Origin: Simplicispira sedimenti
Lineage (GTDB): Bacteria > Pseudomonadota > Gammaproteobacteria > Burkholderiales > Burkholderiaceae_C
Reading direction: 5' to 3'
DNA: 64,000 nt
Assembly (NCBI RefSeq): GCF_022760965.1
Contig: NZ_JAKVIJ010000002.1
Location: 1 to 64,000 of the forward strand
Shown one piece after another: positions 18,015 through 26,681 of this stretch. Positions within the stretch are counted from its first letter, which is position 1. Every line of letters starts with the position of its first letter. Both the position numbers and the translations under genes were made by a program. The notes under the pieces were generated by a model that saw nothing but the letters and a program-made list of their open reading frames with translations, did not search any database and had not been told where the DNA came from.

Positions 18015-19291
18015 GCAACGCGGCCACACGCACCCCAAGCAATCCATGGCAGCGCCTGACGCAGTGGCTGGGCAGCGCGCGCAGCCAGGCGGCCGATGTA
18101 CTGCCCGTACGCGTGGGCGGTACCGAGTACCGCCAGACCACGGCCACCCCCGCCAGCGTGCTGGGTTTTGACCAGGCCTTGCTGTGGGTGGTGGTGGCCC
18201 TGTTGTCCTGGGGACTGGTGATGGTGTATTCGGCGTCCATCGCGCTGCCGGGCAACCCACGCTTTTCCAACTACGCGCCCACCCATTTCCTCACGCGCCA
18301 CGCGTTCTACCTGGTGATGGGTTTCGTGGCGGCGCTGCTGGCGTTCCAGATGCCCATGCGCACCTGGGAGCGGCTGGCCCCCTGGCTCTTTGGGGCGGCC
18401 CTGCTGATGCTGATCGTGGTGCTGGTGCCGGGGGTGGGCAAGGTCGTCAACGGGGCGCGGCGCTGGCTGGCGCTGGGGCCCATCAGCTTCCAGCCGTCGG
18501 AGCTGGCCAAGTTCGCTGTGCTCATCTACGCCGCCGACTACATGGTGCGCAAGATGGATGTGAAGGAGCGCTTCTTCCGCGCCGTGCTGCCCATGGGGGC
18601 GGCGGTGGCGGTGGTCGGGGTGCTGTTGCTGGCCGAGCCCGACATGGGCGCCTTCATGGTGGTGGCCGTCATCGCCATGGGCATTCTGTTCCTGGGCGGC
18701 GTGAATGCGCGCATGTTCTTCCTCATCGCGGCCATTCTGGTGGCGGCATTCGCGCTGATGATCGTCAGCTCGCCCTGGCGGCGCGAGCGTGTGTTTGCTT
18801 ATCTGGACCCCTTCAGCGAGCAGCACGCGCTGGGCAAGGGCTACCAACTCTCGCATGCACTGATCGCCTTTGGCCGTGGCGAAGTGTTTGGCGTAGGCCT
18901 GGGTGGCAGCGTGGAAAAGCTCCACTGGCTGCCCGAAGCACATACCGACTTCCTGCTGGCGGTGATCGGCGAGGAGTTCGGTCTGGTGGGCGTTCTGGTG
19001 CTCATCGTGGCCTTCCTCTGGATGACGCGGCGCATCATGCACATCGGCCGCCAGGCGATTGCGCTGGACCGCGTGTTCGCAGGCCTGGTGGCCCAGGGCG
19101 TGGCCATCTGGATCGGTTTCCAAGCCTTCATCAACATGGGCGTGAATCTGGGCGCATTGCCCACCAAGGGGCTGACGCTGCCCCTCATGAGCTATGGCGG
19201 CTCGGCCATCCTGATGAACCTGGTGGCGCTCGCGGTGGTGTTGCGGGTTGATTATGAAAACAAGCTGCTCATGCGCGGAGGCCGCGTATGA
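18011..19291 (+). CDS. ftsW: peptidoglycan glycosyltransferase FtsW
   Basis: FtsW is the SEDS glycosyltransferase that polymerises lipid II at the septum together with FtsI. The 426-residue product has a soluble N-terminal tail of about 50 residues and ten membrane segments. It has the conserved ALGPISFQPSELAK region (about 155-168) and KGLTLPLMSYGGSA near the C-terminus. It overlaps murD by ATGA. The last codons (MRGGRV-stop) are part of an 84-bp unit repeated downstream. Confidence 0.96.
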   Translation: MSNAATRTPSNPWQRLTQWLGSARSQAADVLPVRVGGTEYRQTTATPASVLGFDQALLWVVVALLSWGLVMVYSASIALPGNPRFSNYAPTHFLTRHAFYLVMGFVAALLAFQMPMRTWERLAPWLFGAALLMLIVVLVPGVGKVVNGARRWLALGPISFQPSELAKFAVLIYAADYMVRKMDVKERFFRAVLPMGAAVAVVGVLLLAEPDMGAFMVVAVIAMGILFLGGVNARMFFLIAAILVAAFALMIVSSPWRRERVFAYLDPFSEQHALGKGYQLSHALIAFGRGEVFGVGLGGSVEKLHWLPEAHTDFLLAVIGEEFGLVGVLVLIVAFLWMTRRIMHIGRQAIALDRVFAGLVAQGVAIWIGFQAFINMGVNLGALPTKGLTLPLMSYGGSAILMNLVALAVVLRVDYENKLLMRGGRV

Positions 19292-19458
19292 GCAGTTTGT
19301 TTCACCAAAACGGGCTGCTGCAGCGCGCCAGCGCTGCCGAATGCGCAGTATTCGATGCGCGGAGGCCGCGTATGAGCAGTTTGTTTCACCAAAACAAACC
19401 GCGCATTGCGCCAGCAATGCCAGGCGCGAAGCGCCTGATGAGAGGAGGGCGTGTATGA
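19271..19458 (+). repeat. tandem 84-bp repeat at the ftsW-murG junction
   Basis: A 41-base block starting ATGCGCGGAGGCCGCGTATG and ending TTTGTTTCACCAAAAC occurs at 19271-19311 and again at 19355-19395, 84 bases apart. A third, partial version (GGAGGGCGTGTATGAGC) forms the murG start region at 19443-19460. The block contains the end of ftsW and an ATGA stop/start overlap, so the natural ftsW-murG junction appears to have been duplicated with inserted sequence. Confidence 0.75.
19288..19458 (+). CDS. small bridging ORF (56 codons) between ftsW and murG
   Basis: An open frame starts at ATG 19288, which overlaps the ftsW stop as ATGA. It runs without a stop through both 84-bp units and ends at TGA 19456-19458, which overlaps the murG start as ATGA. 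The peptide starts MSSLFHQN, repeats that sequence 28 residues later and ends MRGGRV like FtsW itself. No known family is recognised. It may serve only to carry ribosomes from ftsW to murG; there is no evidence that the peptide is functional. Confidence 0.4.
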   Translation: MSSLFHQNGLLQRASAAECAVFDARRPRMSSLFHQNKPRIAPAMPGAKRLMRGGRV

Positions 19459-20516
19459 GCGCCAAGACCGCCCTCATCATGGCCGGAGGCACCGGCGGCC
19501 ACATCTTCCCCGGTCTGGCCGTGGCCGAGGAGCTGCGTGCGCGCGGCTGGCGTGTGCACTGGCTGGGGGCACCCGACAGCATGGAGGCTCGCATCGTGCC
19601 ACCGCATGGTTTTGCGCTGGAGACCATCGACTTTTCCGGTGTGCGCGGCAAGGGCCTGGTCACGCTGGCGCTGCTGCCCCTGCGGCTGCTGCGCGCCTTC
19701 TGGCAGGCTTGGTGCGTGGTGCGCCGGGTGCAGCCGGATGTGGTGGTGGGCCTGGGCGGCTACATCAGCTTTCCGGGCGGCATGATGGCCGTGCTGGCCG
19801 GCAAGCCGCTGGTGCTGCATGAGCAGAACTCGGTGGCTGGCATGGCCAACAAGGTGTTGGCGGGCGTGGCCGATCGCGTGTTCACGGCCTTTCCGGAGGT
19901 GCTCAAGAAAGGCCAGTGGGTGGGCAACCCGCTGCGCGCTGCCTTCACGCGCCAGGAGGCGCCGCAAGAGCGCTTTGCGGGCCGCACCGGGCCGCTGCGC
20001 CTGCTCGTGGTAGGCGGCAGCCTGGGGGCGCGTGCGCTCAACGACATCGTGCCGCAGGCGCTGGCGCTCATGCCGCCGGACCGGCGCCCCGTGGTCACAC
20101 ACCAAAGTGGCGCGGCGCAGATCGAGCAACTGCGCGCCAACTACGAGGCCGCCGGTGTGCAGGCCGAGCTGACGCCCTTTATCGAAGACACGGCCAGCGC
20201 CTTCGCGCAGGCCGACATCATCGTCTGCCGCGCGGGCGCGAGCACGGTGACCGAGATTGCCGCTGTGGGCGCTGCCGCCGTGTTTGTGCCGTTTCCGGCA
20301 GCGGTGGACGACCACCAGACCACCAACGCGCAGTTCCTGGTGCAGGCCGGGGGTGGATGGTTGGTGCAACAACGCGATCTTTCTCCCCAAAGCCTGGCCG
20401 AAATGCTACAAAATACAGAGCGTACAGCGCTGATGGAACGGGCGCTGAAGGCCAAAACAATGCAAAAGATCAACGCCACCCGCGAGGTGGTGACCGCGTG
20501 TGAGGAGCTCGCATGA
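19455..20516 (+). CDS. murG: UDP-GlcNAc:lipid I N-acetylglucosaminyltransferase MurG
   Basis: MurG converts lipid I to lipid II at the inner face of the membrane. The 353-residue GT-B protein has GGTGGH at 11-16, the HEQNSVAG motif (about 124-131), VVGGSLGAR (about 185-193) and the C-terminal CRAGASTVTE and PFPAAVDDHQT motifs. ATG 19455 follows GAGGAGGG. The frame is open further upstream but that part is FtsW tail and repeat. Codons near the C-terminus (LQNTERTAL) lie in a copy of repeat A. Confidence 0.95.
   Translation: MSAKTALIMAGGTGGHIFPGLAVAEELRARGWRVHWLGAPDSMEARIVPPHGFALETIDFSGVRGKGLVTLALLPLRLLRAFWQAWCVVRRVQPDVVVGLGGYISFPGGMMAVLAGKPLVLHEQNSVAGMANKVLAGVADRVFTAFPEVLKKGQWVGNPLRAAFTRQEAPQERFAGRTGPLRLLVVGGSLGARALNDIVPQALALMPPDRRPVVTHQSGAAQIEQLRANYEAAGVQAELTPFIEDTASAFAQADIIVCRAGASTVTEIAAVGAAAVFVPFPAAVDDHQTTNAQFLVQAGGGWLVQQRDLSPQSLAEMLQNTERTALMERALKAKTMQKINATREVVTACEELA
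20403..20462 (+). repeat. repeat A copy inside murG
   Basis: ATGCTACAAAATACAGAGC, then GTACAGCGCTG, then GGGCGCTGAAGGCCAAAAC. It is in frame in the MurG C-terminus with rare codons (CTA, ACA, AAT). It is diverged from the best copies. Confidence 0.5.
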
Positions 20517-20785
20517 GCCTGTCCAAAGTCTTTTCGTGGTGCCCGTTGCCCCGCAGAGGCAGCGGATGCAAGGCGCCCGCCGCAAGCCGCACTGGTGTGC
20601 GGCGAGGATGGGCAACGCCGCAGGCGCTGCCTCTGCGGGGCAACCCTTCGGGCAAGGCAGCAAGCAGCCGCACTCGTCGTTGCGCACCTTGCCCAGGCTA
20701 CCAGCATGGGCCGCGGTACGCGCCTAGATTGCGGCTTCTTGCTTCCTTGCGGGCGCCGCGAAAAGACTTTGGACAGGCTCTATGA
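20513..20785 (+). CDS. bridging ORF (90 codons) across the murG-murC insertion
   Basis: This open frame starts at ATG 20513, overlapping the murG stop as ATGA. It crosses the whole inserted element and ends at TGA 20783-20785, overlapping the murC start as ATGA. The 90-residue peptide is Arg/Pro/Ser-rich with no recognised family, as expected for translated hairpin DNA. Its probable significance is to keep murC translationally coupled to murG. Confidence 0.4.
   Translation: MSLSKVFSWCPLPRRGSGCKAPAASRTGVRRGWATPQALPLRGNPSGKAASSRTRRCAPCPGYQHGPRYAPRLRLLASLRAPRKDFGQAL
20515..20780 (+). mobile_element. MITE-like insertion with long terminal inverted repeats between murG and murC
   Basis: The 266-base segment is bounded by perfect 22-base inverted repeats (20515-20536 and 20759-20780; core CCTGTCCAAAGTC), extendable to 30 bases with two mismatches. 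Inside is a second perfect 20-base inverted repeat (20545-20564 and 20625-20644), a GCCGCAC / GTGCGGC hairpin (20586-20603) and a GGGCAAGG / CCTTGCCC pair. ATGA lies at both edges (20513-20516 and 20782-20785), which may be a 4-base target duplication. No transposase is encoded. Confidence 0.65.
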
Positions 20786-22215
20786 AACACGCCATCCGCC
20801 ACATCCATTTCGTCGGCATTGGGGGTGCTGGCATGAGCGGCATTGCCGAGGTGCTGTTCAACCTGGGCTACCGCATTTCGGGCTCGGACCTGTCCGACAG
20901 TGCCACGTTGCGCCGCCTGCAGGGATTGGGCATGCAGACCTTTGTGGGGCATGCGGCAGCGCACATTGCCGGGGCGGATGCGGTGGTCACCTCCACCGCC
21001 GTCAAAAGCGACAACCCCGAGGTGCTGGCCGCGCGCGAAAAGAAAATCCCCGTGGTGCCGAGGGCGCTCATGCTGGCCGAGCTCATGCGCCTCAAGCGCG
21101 GCATCGCCATTGCAGGCACGCATGGCAAGACCACCACCACCAGCCTGGTCACCAGCGTGCTGGCCGAGGGGGAACTGGATCCCACGTTCGTCATCGGCGG
21201 GCGCCTGAACAGTGCCGGGGCCAACGCCAAGCTGGGCAGCGGCGACTACATCGTGGTCGAGGCTGACGAATCCGACGCCTCGTTCCTCAACCTGCTGCCC
21301 GTGATGGCCGTCGTGACCAACATCGACGCCGACCACATGGAGACCTACGGCCACGACTTCGCGCGGCTCAAAAAGGCCTTTGTCGATTTCCTGCACCGCA
21401 TGCCGTTCTACGGCACGGCCATTCTGTGCATCGACAACCCGGCGGTGCGCGAGATCGTGCCCGAGGTGTCCTGCCCCATCACGAGCTACGGTTTTTCGGA
21501 GGACGCGCAGGTGCGCGCCGTCAACGTGCGGGCTGTGGGGGCGCAGATGCACTTCACCGTGCAGCGCCGCAATGGCGTGACGCTGCCCGACCTGGAGGTG
21601 GTGCTCAACCTGGCGGGTGAGCACAACGTGCTCAACGCCCTGTCGGCCATTGCCGTGGCGGTGGAGCTGAACATTCCCGACGAGGCCGTGCTGCGTGCGT
21701 TGGCCAGCTTCCGGGGCGTCGGGCGGCGCTTTCAGGGCTATGGCGACCTGCCCGCCAAGGATGGCGGGCGCTTCACCGTGATCGATGACTACGGCCACCA
21801 CCCTGTGGAAATGGCGGCCACGCTGGCGGCGGCGCGCGGAGCCTTTGCCGGGCGGCGTCTGGTGCTGGCCTTCCAGCCACACCGCTACACGCGCACGCGC
21901 GACTGCTTCGAGGACTTCGTCAAGGTCATCGGCAGCGCCGATGCCGTGCTGCTCACCGAAGTCTATGCCGCGGGCGAGGCGCCCGTGGTGGCTGCCGACG
22001 GTCGATCGCTGGCCCGTGCGCTGCGCGTGGCGGGGCGTGTGGAGCCCCTGTTTGTGGAGGACGTGGCTGATCTGCCCCAGGCCATCGCAGCCATGGCGCA
22101 GGACGGCGATGTGGTGCTGTGCATGGGCGCAGGCTCCATCGGCAACATGCCGGGAAGACTGGTTGAGTTGCTATTAAATACAGAGCAAAGAGGGCAGGAG
22201 GAGAAAGCGCAATGA
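20782..22215 (+). CDS. murC: UDP-MurNAc:L-alanine ligase MurC
   Basis: MurC adds the first amino acid to UDP-MurNAc. The 477-residue product has HFVGIGGAGMSGIAE (about 9-23), the P-loop GTHGKTT (about 113-119), and DDYGHHPVE with HRYTRT motifs. It is separated from murG by an inserted element. The last ~14 codons include CTA TTA AAT ACA and AGA, rare here, and correspond to a degenerate repeat A copy. The stop overlaps ddl by ATGA. Confidence 0.96.
   Translation: MKHAIRHIHFVGIGGAGMSGIAEVLFNLGYRISGSDLSDSATLRRLQGLGMQTFVGHAAAHIAGADAVVTSTAVKSDNPEVLAAREKKIPVVPRALMLAELMRLKRGIAIAGTHGKTTTTSLVTSVLAEGELDPTFVIGGRLNSAGANAKLGSGDYIVVEADESDASFLNLLPVMAVVTNIDADHMETYGHDFARLKKAFVDFLHRMPFYGTAILCIDNPAVREIVPEVSCPITSYGFSEDAQVRAVNVRAVGAQMHFTVQRRNGVTLPDLEVVLNLAGEHNVLNALSAIAVAVELNIPDEAVLRALASFRGVGRRFQGYGDLPAKDGGRFTVIDDYGHHPVEMAATLAAARGAFAGRRLVLAFQPHRYTRTRDCFEDFVKVIGSADAVLLTEVYAAGEAPVVAADGRSLARALRVAGRVEPLFVEDVADLPQAIAAMAQDGDVVLCMGAGSIGNMPGRLVELLLNTEQRGQEEKAQ
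22169..22211 (+). repeat. degenerate repeat A copy at the murC 3' end
   Basis: GCTATTAAATACAGAGC, then AGGAGAAAGCGC, lies over the last murC codons and just before the ddl start. Only parts of the consensus are recognisable. Confidence 0.4.
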
Positions 22216-23219
22216 CCGCAATGGATGCCAAGACCACCGGGCAGCTTCTGCCCACCCCGGCCGCGCTGGGCAAGGTGGCCGTGCTCATGGGCGGCACCTC
22301 GGCTGAGCGCGAGGTCTCGCTCATGTCCGGTGCGGGTGTGCTGCAGGCGTTGCGCGCGCGCGGCGTGGACGCCCATGCCTTCGACCCCGCGCACACCGAA
22401 CTGTGCGAACTCAAGCGCGCTGGCTATGCGCGCTGCTTCATCGCGCTGCACGGGCGGCATGGGGAAGACGGCTCGGTGCAGGGCGCGCTGGAGTTGCTGG
22501 GCATTCCCTACACCGGTTCGGGCGTCATGGCGTCCAGCATTGCCATGGACAAGGTGATGACCAAGCGCGTCTGGCTGGCCGAGGGACTGCCCACGCCACG
22601 CTACGTCTGGCTGGCGCCCGAGCGCCAGAACCGTGAAACCGTGCGCACCGTGCCCGACGAGCTGGGCCTGCCGCTGATCGTCAAGCCGCCGCGCGAGGGC
22701 TCGTCCATCGGAGTGACCAAGGTGCAGGGGTGTTCGGACATGCAGGAAGCCGTGTTGCTTTCGTCCCGCTACGACCCCGACGTGCTGTGCGAAGAATTCA
22801 TCGAAGGCGAGGAAGTCACCTGCCCGGTGCTGGGCCAGGGCGCAGATGCCGTGGCGCTGCCGGTGATTCGCATCAATGCGCCGGACGGTGCGTACGACTA
22901 TCAGAACAAGTACTTCACCGACGACGTGAAATACCAGTGTCCCAGTGGACTACCCGAGGCCGAGGAACGCGAGATCCAGCGCATCGTGCTGGCCGCCTAC
23001 CGTGCGCTGGGTTGCCGCGGCTGGGGGCGCGCGGATCTGATGGTGCGCGCCAGCGACCGCAAGCCCTTCCTGCTGGAGATGAACACGTCCCCCGGCATGA
23101 CCGGCCACTCGCTGGTGCCCATGTCGGCGCGCGCCGCAGGCATCAGCTACGAAGACCTGTGCCTGCGCCTGCTGGCCAGCGCCGCGCTCGACTCGCCGCC
23201 GCAGGAGGTTCAGGCGTGA
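22212..23219 (+). CDS. ddl: D-alanine--D-alanine ligase
   Basis: Ddl makes the D-Ala-D-Ala dipeptide used by MurF. This 335-residue ATP-grasp enzyme has GGTSAEREVSLMSG (about 24-37), the HGRHGEDG loop (about 81-88), the KPPREGSSIG ATP-binding motif and the C-terminal EMNTSPGMTGHS metal-binding motif. It overlaps murC (ATGA) and ftsQ (GTGA). Confidence 0.95.
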   Translation: MTAMDAKTTGQLLPTPAALGKVAVLMGGTSAEREVSLMSGAGVLQALRARGVDAHAFDPAHTELCELKRAGYARCFIALHGRHGEDGSVQGALELLGIPYTGSGVMASSIAMDKVMTKRVWLAEGLPTPRYVWLAPERQNRETVRTVPDELGLPLIVKPPREGSSIGVTKVQGCSDMQEAVLLSSRYDPDVLCEEFIEGEEVTCPVLGQGADAVALPVIRINAPDGAYDYQNKYFTDDVKYQCPSGLPEAEEREIQRIVLAAYRALGCRGWGRADLMVRASDRKPFLLEMNTSPGMTGHSLVPMSARAAGISYEDLCLRLLASAALDSPPQEVQA

Positions 23220-24013
23220 ACCAAACCCTGCCCGCACCGCTGGATGTGCGCCTCATGAACTGGACCGCCACGGCCCTGTTCATGGGCTGCGCCGCCCTGC
23301 TGCTGGCAGCCTTGGCGGCCTGGCTCATGCGCCTGCCCGCCTTTGCCATCACGCGGCTGGTGGTGGAGGGTGATGTGACGCACCACAGTGCCGTGACCCT
23401 GCGGGCCAACGTGGCACCGCGCCTGACAGGCAATTTCTTCACGCTGAACCTGCAGGCCGCCCGCGCCGCCTTCGAGCAGGTGCCCTGGGTGCGCAAGGCG
23501 CAGGTGCAGCGCCAGTACCCCGGCACGCTGCGTGTGTTGCTGGAAGAGCACCGCCCGGTGGCCCACTGGGGCGCGGAATCCAGCACCACCATGGTCAATG
23601 ATTTTGGCGAGGTGTTTGATGCCAGCGCCGACGATCCCGAATACGACCTGTTGCCACGCCTGGCCGGGCCCGAGGGGGCTTCGGCGCAGATGCTGCAAAT
23701 GCACGCGAAGCTGCAGCACATCGTGGAGCCACTTGACTGGGACATCCAGGTGCTGGAGTTCAACCGCCGGGGGAGCTGGCGCATGGTGCTCGACAGCGGA
23801 GCCGAGATCGAACTGGGGGCAGGCAGCGACGAAGAGCTGGCCCTGCGCCTGCAGCGCTTCGTGCGCACGCTCACCCAAGTGGCTGGCAAGTACGGGCGCC
23901 GCGCGGACGCGCTGGAATCGGCAGACCTGCGCCACAGCAGCGGCTACGCGCTGCGCCTGCGCGGGGTGACCACGGTGCTGGAGGGGCAGCAGGGCGCTAC
24001 CGTGCGCCGCTGA
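23216..24013 (+). CDS. ftsQ: cell division protein FtsQ
   Basis: FtsQ is the bitopic divisome scaffold that binds FtsL/FtsB. The 265-residue product starts at GTG 23216 (GTGA overlap with ddl). It has a short cytoplasmic tail, a transmembrane segment (about 19-40) and a POTRA domain (about 44-115, ITRLVVEGDVTHHSA). A beta domain follows that ends in the region interacting with FtsB. The upstream open frame lies inside ddl and is a shadow. Confidence 0.93.
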   Translation: MNQTLPAPLDVRLMNWTATALFMGCAALLLAALAAWLMRLPAFAITRLVVEGDVTHHSAVTLRANVAPRLTGNFFTLNLQAARAAFEQVPWVRKAQVQRQYPGTLRVLLEEHRPVAHWGAESSTTMVNDFGEVFDASADDPEYDLLPRLAGPEGASAQMLQMHAKLQHIVEPLDWDIQVLEFNRRGSWRMVLDSGAEIELGAGSDEELALRLQRFVRTLTQVAGKYGRRADALESADLRHSSGYALRLRGVTTVLEGQQGATVRR

Positions 24014-24047
24014 CAGGCACGCTCAGAACAAAAGGCACAAGACGCAT

Positions 24048-25277
24048 ATGGCAAGAGAATACAAAGATGTGGTGGTAGGGCTGGACATCGGCACGGCCAA
24101 GATCATGGCCATGGTGGCCGAGGTGTTGCCCGGCGGCGAACTCAAGCTGGCAGGCTTGGGCGTGGCGCCGAGCAACGGTCTCAAGCGCGGTGTGGTGGTC
24201 AATATCGACGCCACGGTGCAAAGCATCCAGCAGGCGCTGAAAGAGGCCGAGCTGATGGCCGACTGCAAGATCCAGCGGGTCTATACCGGCATCACGGGCA
24301 GCCATATCCGGGGCATCAATTCCAGCGGCATGGTAGCCGTCAAGGACAAGGAAGTCACCACCGCCGACGTCGCGCGCGTGGTGGAAACGGCCAAGGCCAT
24401 CAACATTTCCAGCGACCAGCGATTGCTGCTGGTGGAGCCGCAGGAGTTCGTGATCGATGGGCAGGACGTGAAGGAGCCCATCGGCATGAGCGGCATCCGC
24501 CTGGAGGCCAAGGTGCATATCGTGACAGGCGCGCAAAGCGCAGCGGAGAACATCATCAAGTGCGTGCGCCGCTGTGGGCTGGAAGTGGAGCAACTGCTGC
24601 TCAACCCGCTGGCCAGCAGCCAGGCCGTGCTGACGGACGACGAGCGCGAACTGGGCGTGGCATTGGTGGACATTGGTGCGGGCACCACGGATGTGGCCAT
24701 CTTCACCGGTGGCGCAATCCGCCACACGGCCGTCATTCCGATCGCGGGTGACCTCATCACCAGCGACATAGCGATGGCATTGCGCACCCCCACCAAGGAC
24801 GCCGAGGACATCAAGGTCGAAAGCGGTTTTGCCAAGCAATTGCTGGCCGATCCCGAGGCACAGGTCGAGGTGCCGGGCCTGGGCGACCGGGGGCCGCGCA
24901 TGCTCAGCAAGCAGGCGCTGGCGGGTGTGATCGAGCCGCGCGTCGAGGAAATTTTCTCGCTCGTGCAGCAGGTCATCCGTGAGTCGGGCTACGAGGAAGT
25001 GCTCTCCTCGGGCATCGTGCTCACCGGCGGCAGCGTGGTCATGCCGGGCATGGTGGAACTGGGCGAAGACATTTTCCTCAAGCCAGTGCGCCGGGGCATT
25101 CCGAAGTATTCCAGCGCGCTGGCCGACATGGTGGCCCAGCCGCGCGCCGCCACGGTGATGGGCCTGCTCGAAGAGGCACGCCTGGCCCGGCTGCGGGGTT
25201 TCAAGGTGGCGCACAAGGGCGGCGCTGTGCAGTCGGTCTTTGGCCGACTCAAGGACTTCATCGTGGGGAACTTCTGA
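24048..25277 (+). CDS. ftsA: cell division protein FtsA
   Basis: FtsA is the actin-like protein that tethers FtsZ to the membrane. The 409-residue product has GLDIGTAK (about 9-16), the ATPase phosphate loops DIGAGTTD (about 207-214) and the GGS motif (about 327). It ends in the amphipathic membrane-targeting helix QSVFGRLKDFIVGNF. It starts 34 bases after ftsQ. Confidence 0.96.
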   Translation: MAREYKDVVVGLDIGTAKIMAMVAEVLPGGELKLAGLGVAPSNGLKRGVVVNIDATVQSIQQALKEAELMADCKIQRVYTGITGSHIRGINSSGMVAVKDKEVTTADVARVVETAKAINISSDQRLLLVEPQEFVIDGQDVKEPIGMSGIRLEAKVHIVTGAQSAAENIIKCVRRCGLEVEQLLLNPLASSQAVLTDDERELGVALVDIGAGTTDVAIFTGGAIRHTAVIPIAGDLITSDIAMALRTPTKDAEDIKVESGFAKQLLADPEAQVEVPGLGDRGPRMLSKQALAGVIEPRVEEIFSLVQQVIRESGYEEVLSSGIVLTGGSVVMPGMVELGEDIFLKPVRRGIPKYSSALADMVAQPRAATVMGLLEEARLARLRGFKVAHKGGAVQSVFGRLKDFIVGNF

Positions 25278-25441
25278 CCATGAACTTCCCCTTGTGGCTT
25301 TCGCGGGCCAGCCCGCAACGAAGACTGCGCGGGCGCTGGCGCAGTGCTGGGCCGCCACCGCCCGCGAGTCCCCGAAATTGACACCGTTTCCAGACAAGAA
25401 CCTGAAACCCATTTGAGAATTGATGAAAGAGGAGCTGCAAG
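25278..25441 (+). promoter_or_regulatory. ftsA-ftsZ spacer, possible ftsZ promoter
   Basis: The 164-base spacer has a perfect TTGACA at 25378-25383 but no convincing -10 at the right distance. A TTGAGA lies near 25412. The strong ribosome-binding site AAAGAGGAG at 25427-25435 precedes ATG 25442. A separate ftsZ promoter here would be usual but is not proven by the sequence. Confidence 0.3.
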
Positions 25442-26674
25442 ATGACCATTGAAATGATCGAAGCCGAAGACTTCAACCAGGGTACCCAGATCAAGGTGAT
25501 TGGTGTGGGCGGCGGCGGTGGCAATGCCGTCGAGCACATGATTGCGCGCAGCGTGCAGGGCGTGGAGTTCATCAGCGCCAACACCGATGCACAGGCCCTG
25601 GCGCGCAGCACGGCGCACCGTGTGGTTCAGCTCGGTGGCACGGGCCTGGGAGCAGGCAGCAAGCCCGAGAAGGCCCGCGAAGCTGCCGAGGCGGCCGAAG
25701 CGGAAATCCGCGCAGCCATCGAAGGCGCGCACATGCTGTTCATCACCGCCGGTATGGGCGGTGGCACGGGCACGGGCGCGGCCCCGGTGATCGCGCGTGT
25801 GGCCAAGGAGATGGGCATCCTCACCGTGGGCGTGGTGACCAAGCCCTTCGACTGGGAAGGTGGCCGCCGCATGCAAAACGCCGACAATGGCCTGGCTGAA
25901 CTGGAAGCCAATGTTGATTCGCTGATCGTGGTGCTCAACGAGAAGCTGCTCGAAGTGCTGGGTGACGACATTACCCAGGACGAGGCCTTTGCCCACGCCA
26001 ACGATGTGCTCAAGAACGCCGTGGGCGGCATTGCCGAGATCATCAACGAGTACGGCCATGTGAACGTGGACTTTGAAGACGTGCGCACCGTGATGGGCGA
26101 GCCCGGCAAGGCCATGATGGGCACCGCCACCGCCAGCGGCCCGGACCGCGCACGCATCGCCGCCGAGCAGGCCGTGGCCTGCCCGCTGCTCGAAGGCATC
26201 GACCTCTCCGGCGCCAAGGGCGTGCTGGTGCTGGTCACGGCGGCACGTGGCAGCCTCAAGCTGTCCGAATCGCGCCTGGCCATGAGCACCATCAACGCCT
26301 ACGCATCGCCCGATGCACATGTCATCTACGGTGCTGCCTACGACGACAGCCTGGGTGACGAACTGCGTGTCACGGTCGTGGCCACGGGCCTGTCCCGTGC
26401 CAACGCGCGGCGCCAGCCCATTTCGGTGGTGCAGGGCGGCTTGCGCACCGGTACCGACAACATGGCGTACCCCATGGTGGGCAACGGCATGGCCGCTGGG
26501 GGCATGGCTTCTGGCATGGCGGCTCCCGCTGGCGGCGCCGACTACGGCAACATGGCGGTGCCCAGTGTGTGGCGCACCAACCGCACGCAGGCTGCAGCGC
26601 GGGTCGATGCGCTGGTGTCGGGCGGTATGGACGATCTGGAGATCCCGGCCTTCCTGCGCAAGCAGGCAGATTGA
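25442..26674 (+). CDS. ftsZ: cell division protein FtsZ
   Basis: FtsZ is the tubulin-like GTPase that forms the Z ring. The 410-residue product has the tubulin signature GGGTGTGA (about 107-114), the nucleotide-binding GVGGGGGNA (about 21-29) and the NxDxx T7 loop. A Gly/Ala/Met-rich linker (about 330-390) leads to the conserved C-terminal peptide DDLEIPAFLRKQ, which binds FtsA and other partners. Repeat B starts eight bases after the stop. Confidence 0.98.
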   Translation: MTIEMIEAEDFNQGTQIKVIGVGGGGGNAVEHMIARSVQGVEFISANTDAQALARSTAHRVVQLGGTGLGAGSKPEKAREAAEAAEAEIRAAIEGAHMLFITAGMGGGTGTGAAPVIARVAKEMGILTVGVVTKPFDWEGGRRMQNADNGLAELEANVDSLIVVLNEKLLEVLGDDITQDEAFAHANDVLKNAVGGIAEIINEYGHVNVDFEDVRTVMGEPGKAMMGTATASGPDRARIAAEQAVACPLLEGIDLSGAKGVLVLVTAARGSLKLSESRLAMSTINAYASPDAHVIYGAAYDDSLGDELRVTVVATGLSRANARRQPISVVQGGLRTGTDNMAYPMVGNGMAAGGMASGMAAPAGGADYGNMAVPSVWRTNRTQAAARVDALVSGGMDDLEIPAFLRKQAD

Positions 26675-26681
26675 TTCGGAG

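Noticed and set aside
19271..19458. CRISPR-like direct repeats
   Set aside because: Only two full units 84 bases apart, overlapping a coding end, with no cas genes; better explained as a tandem duplication.
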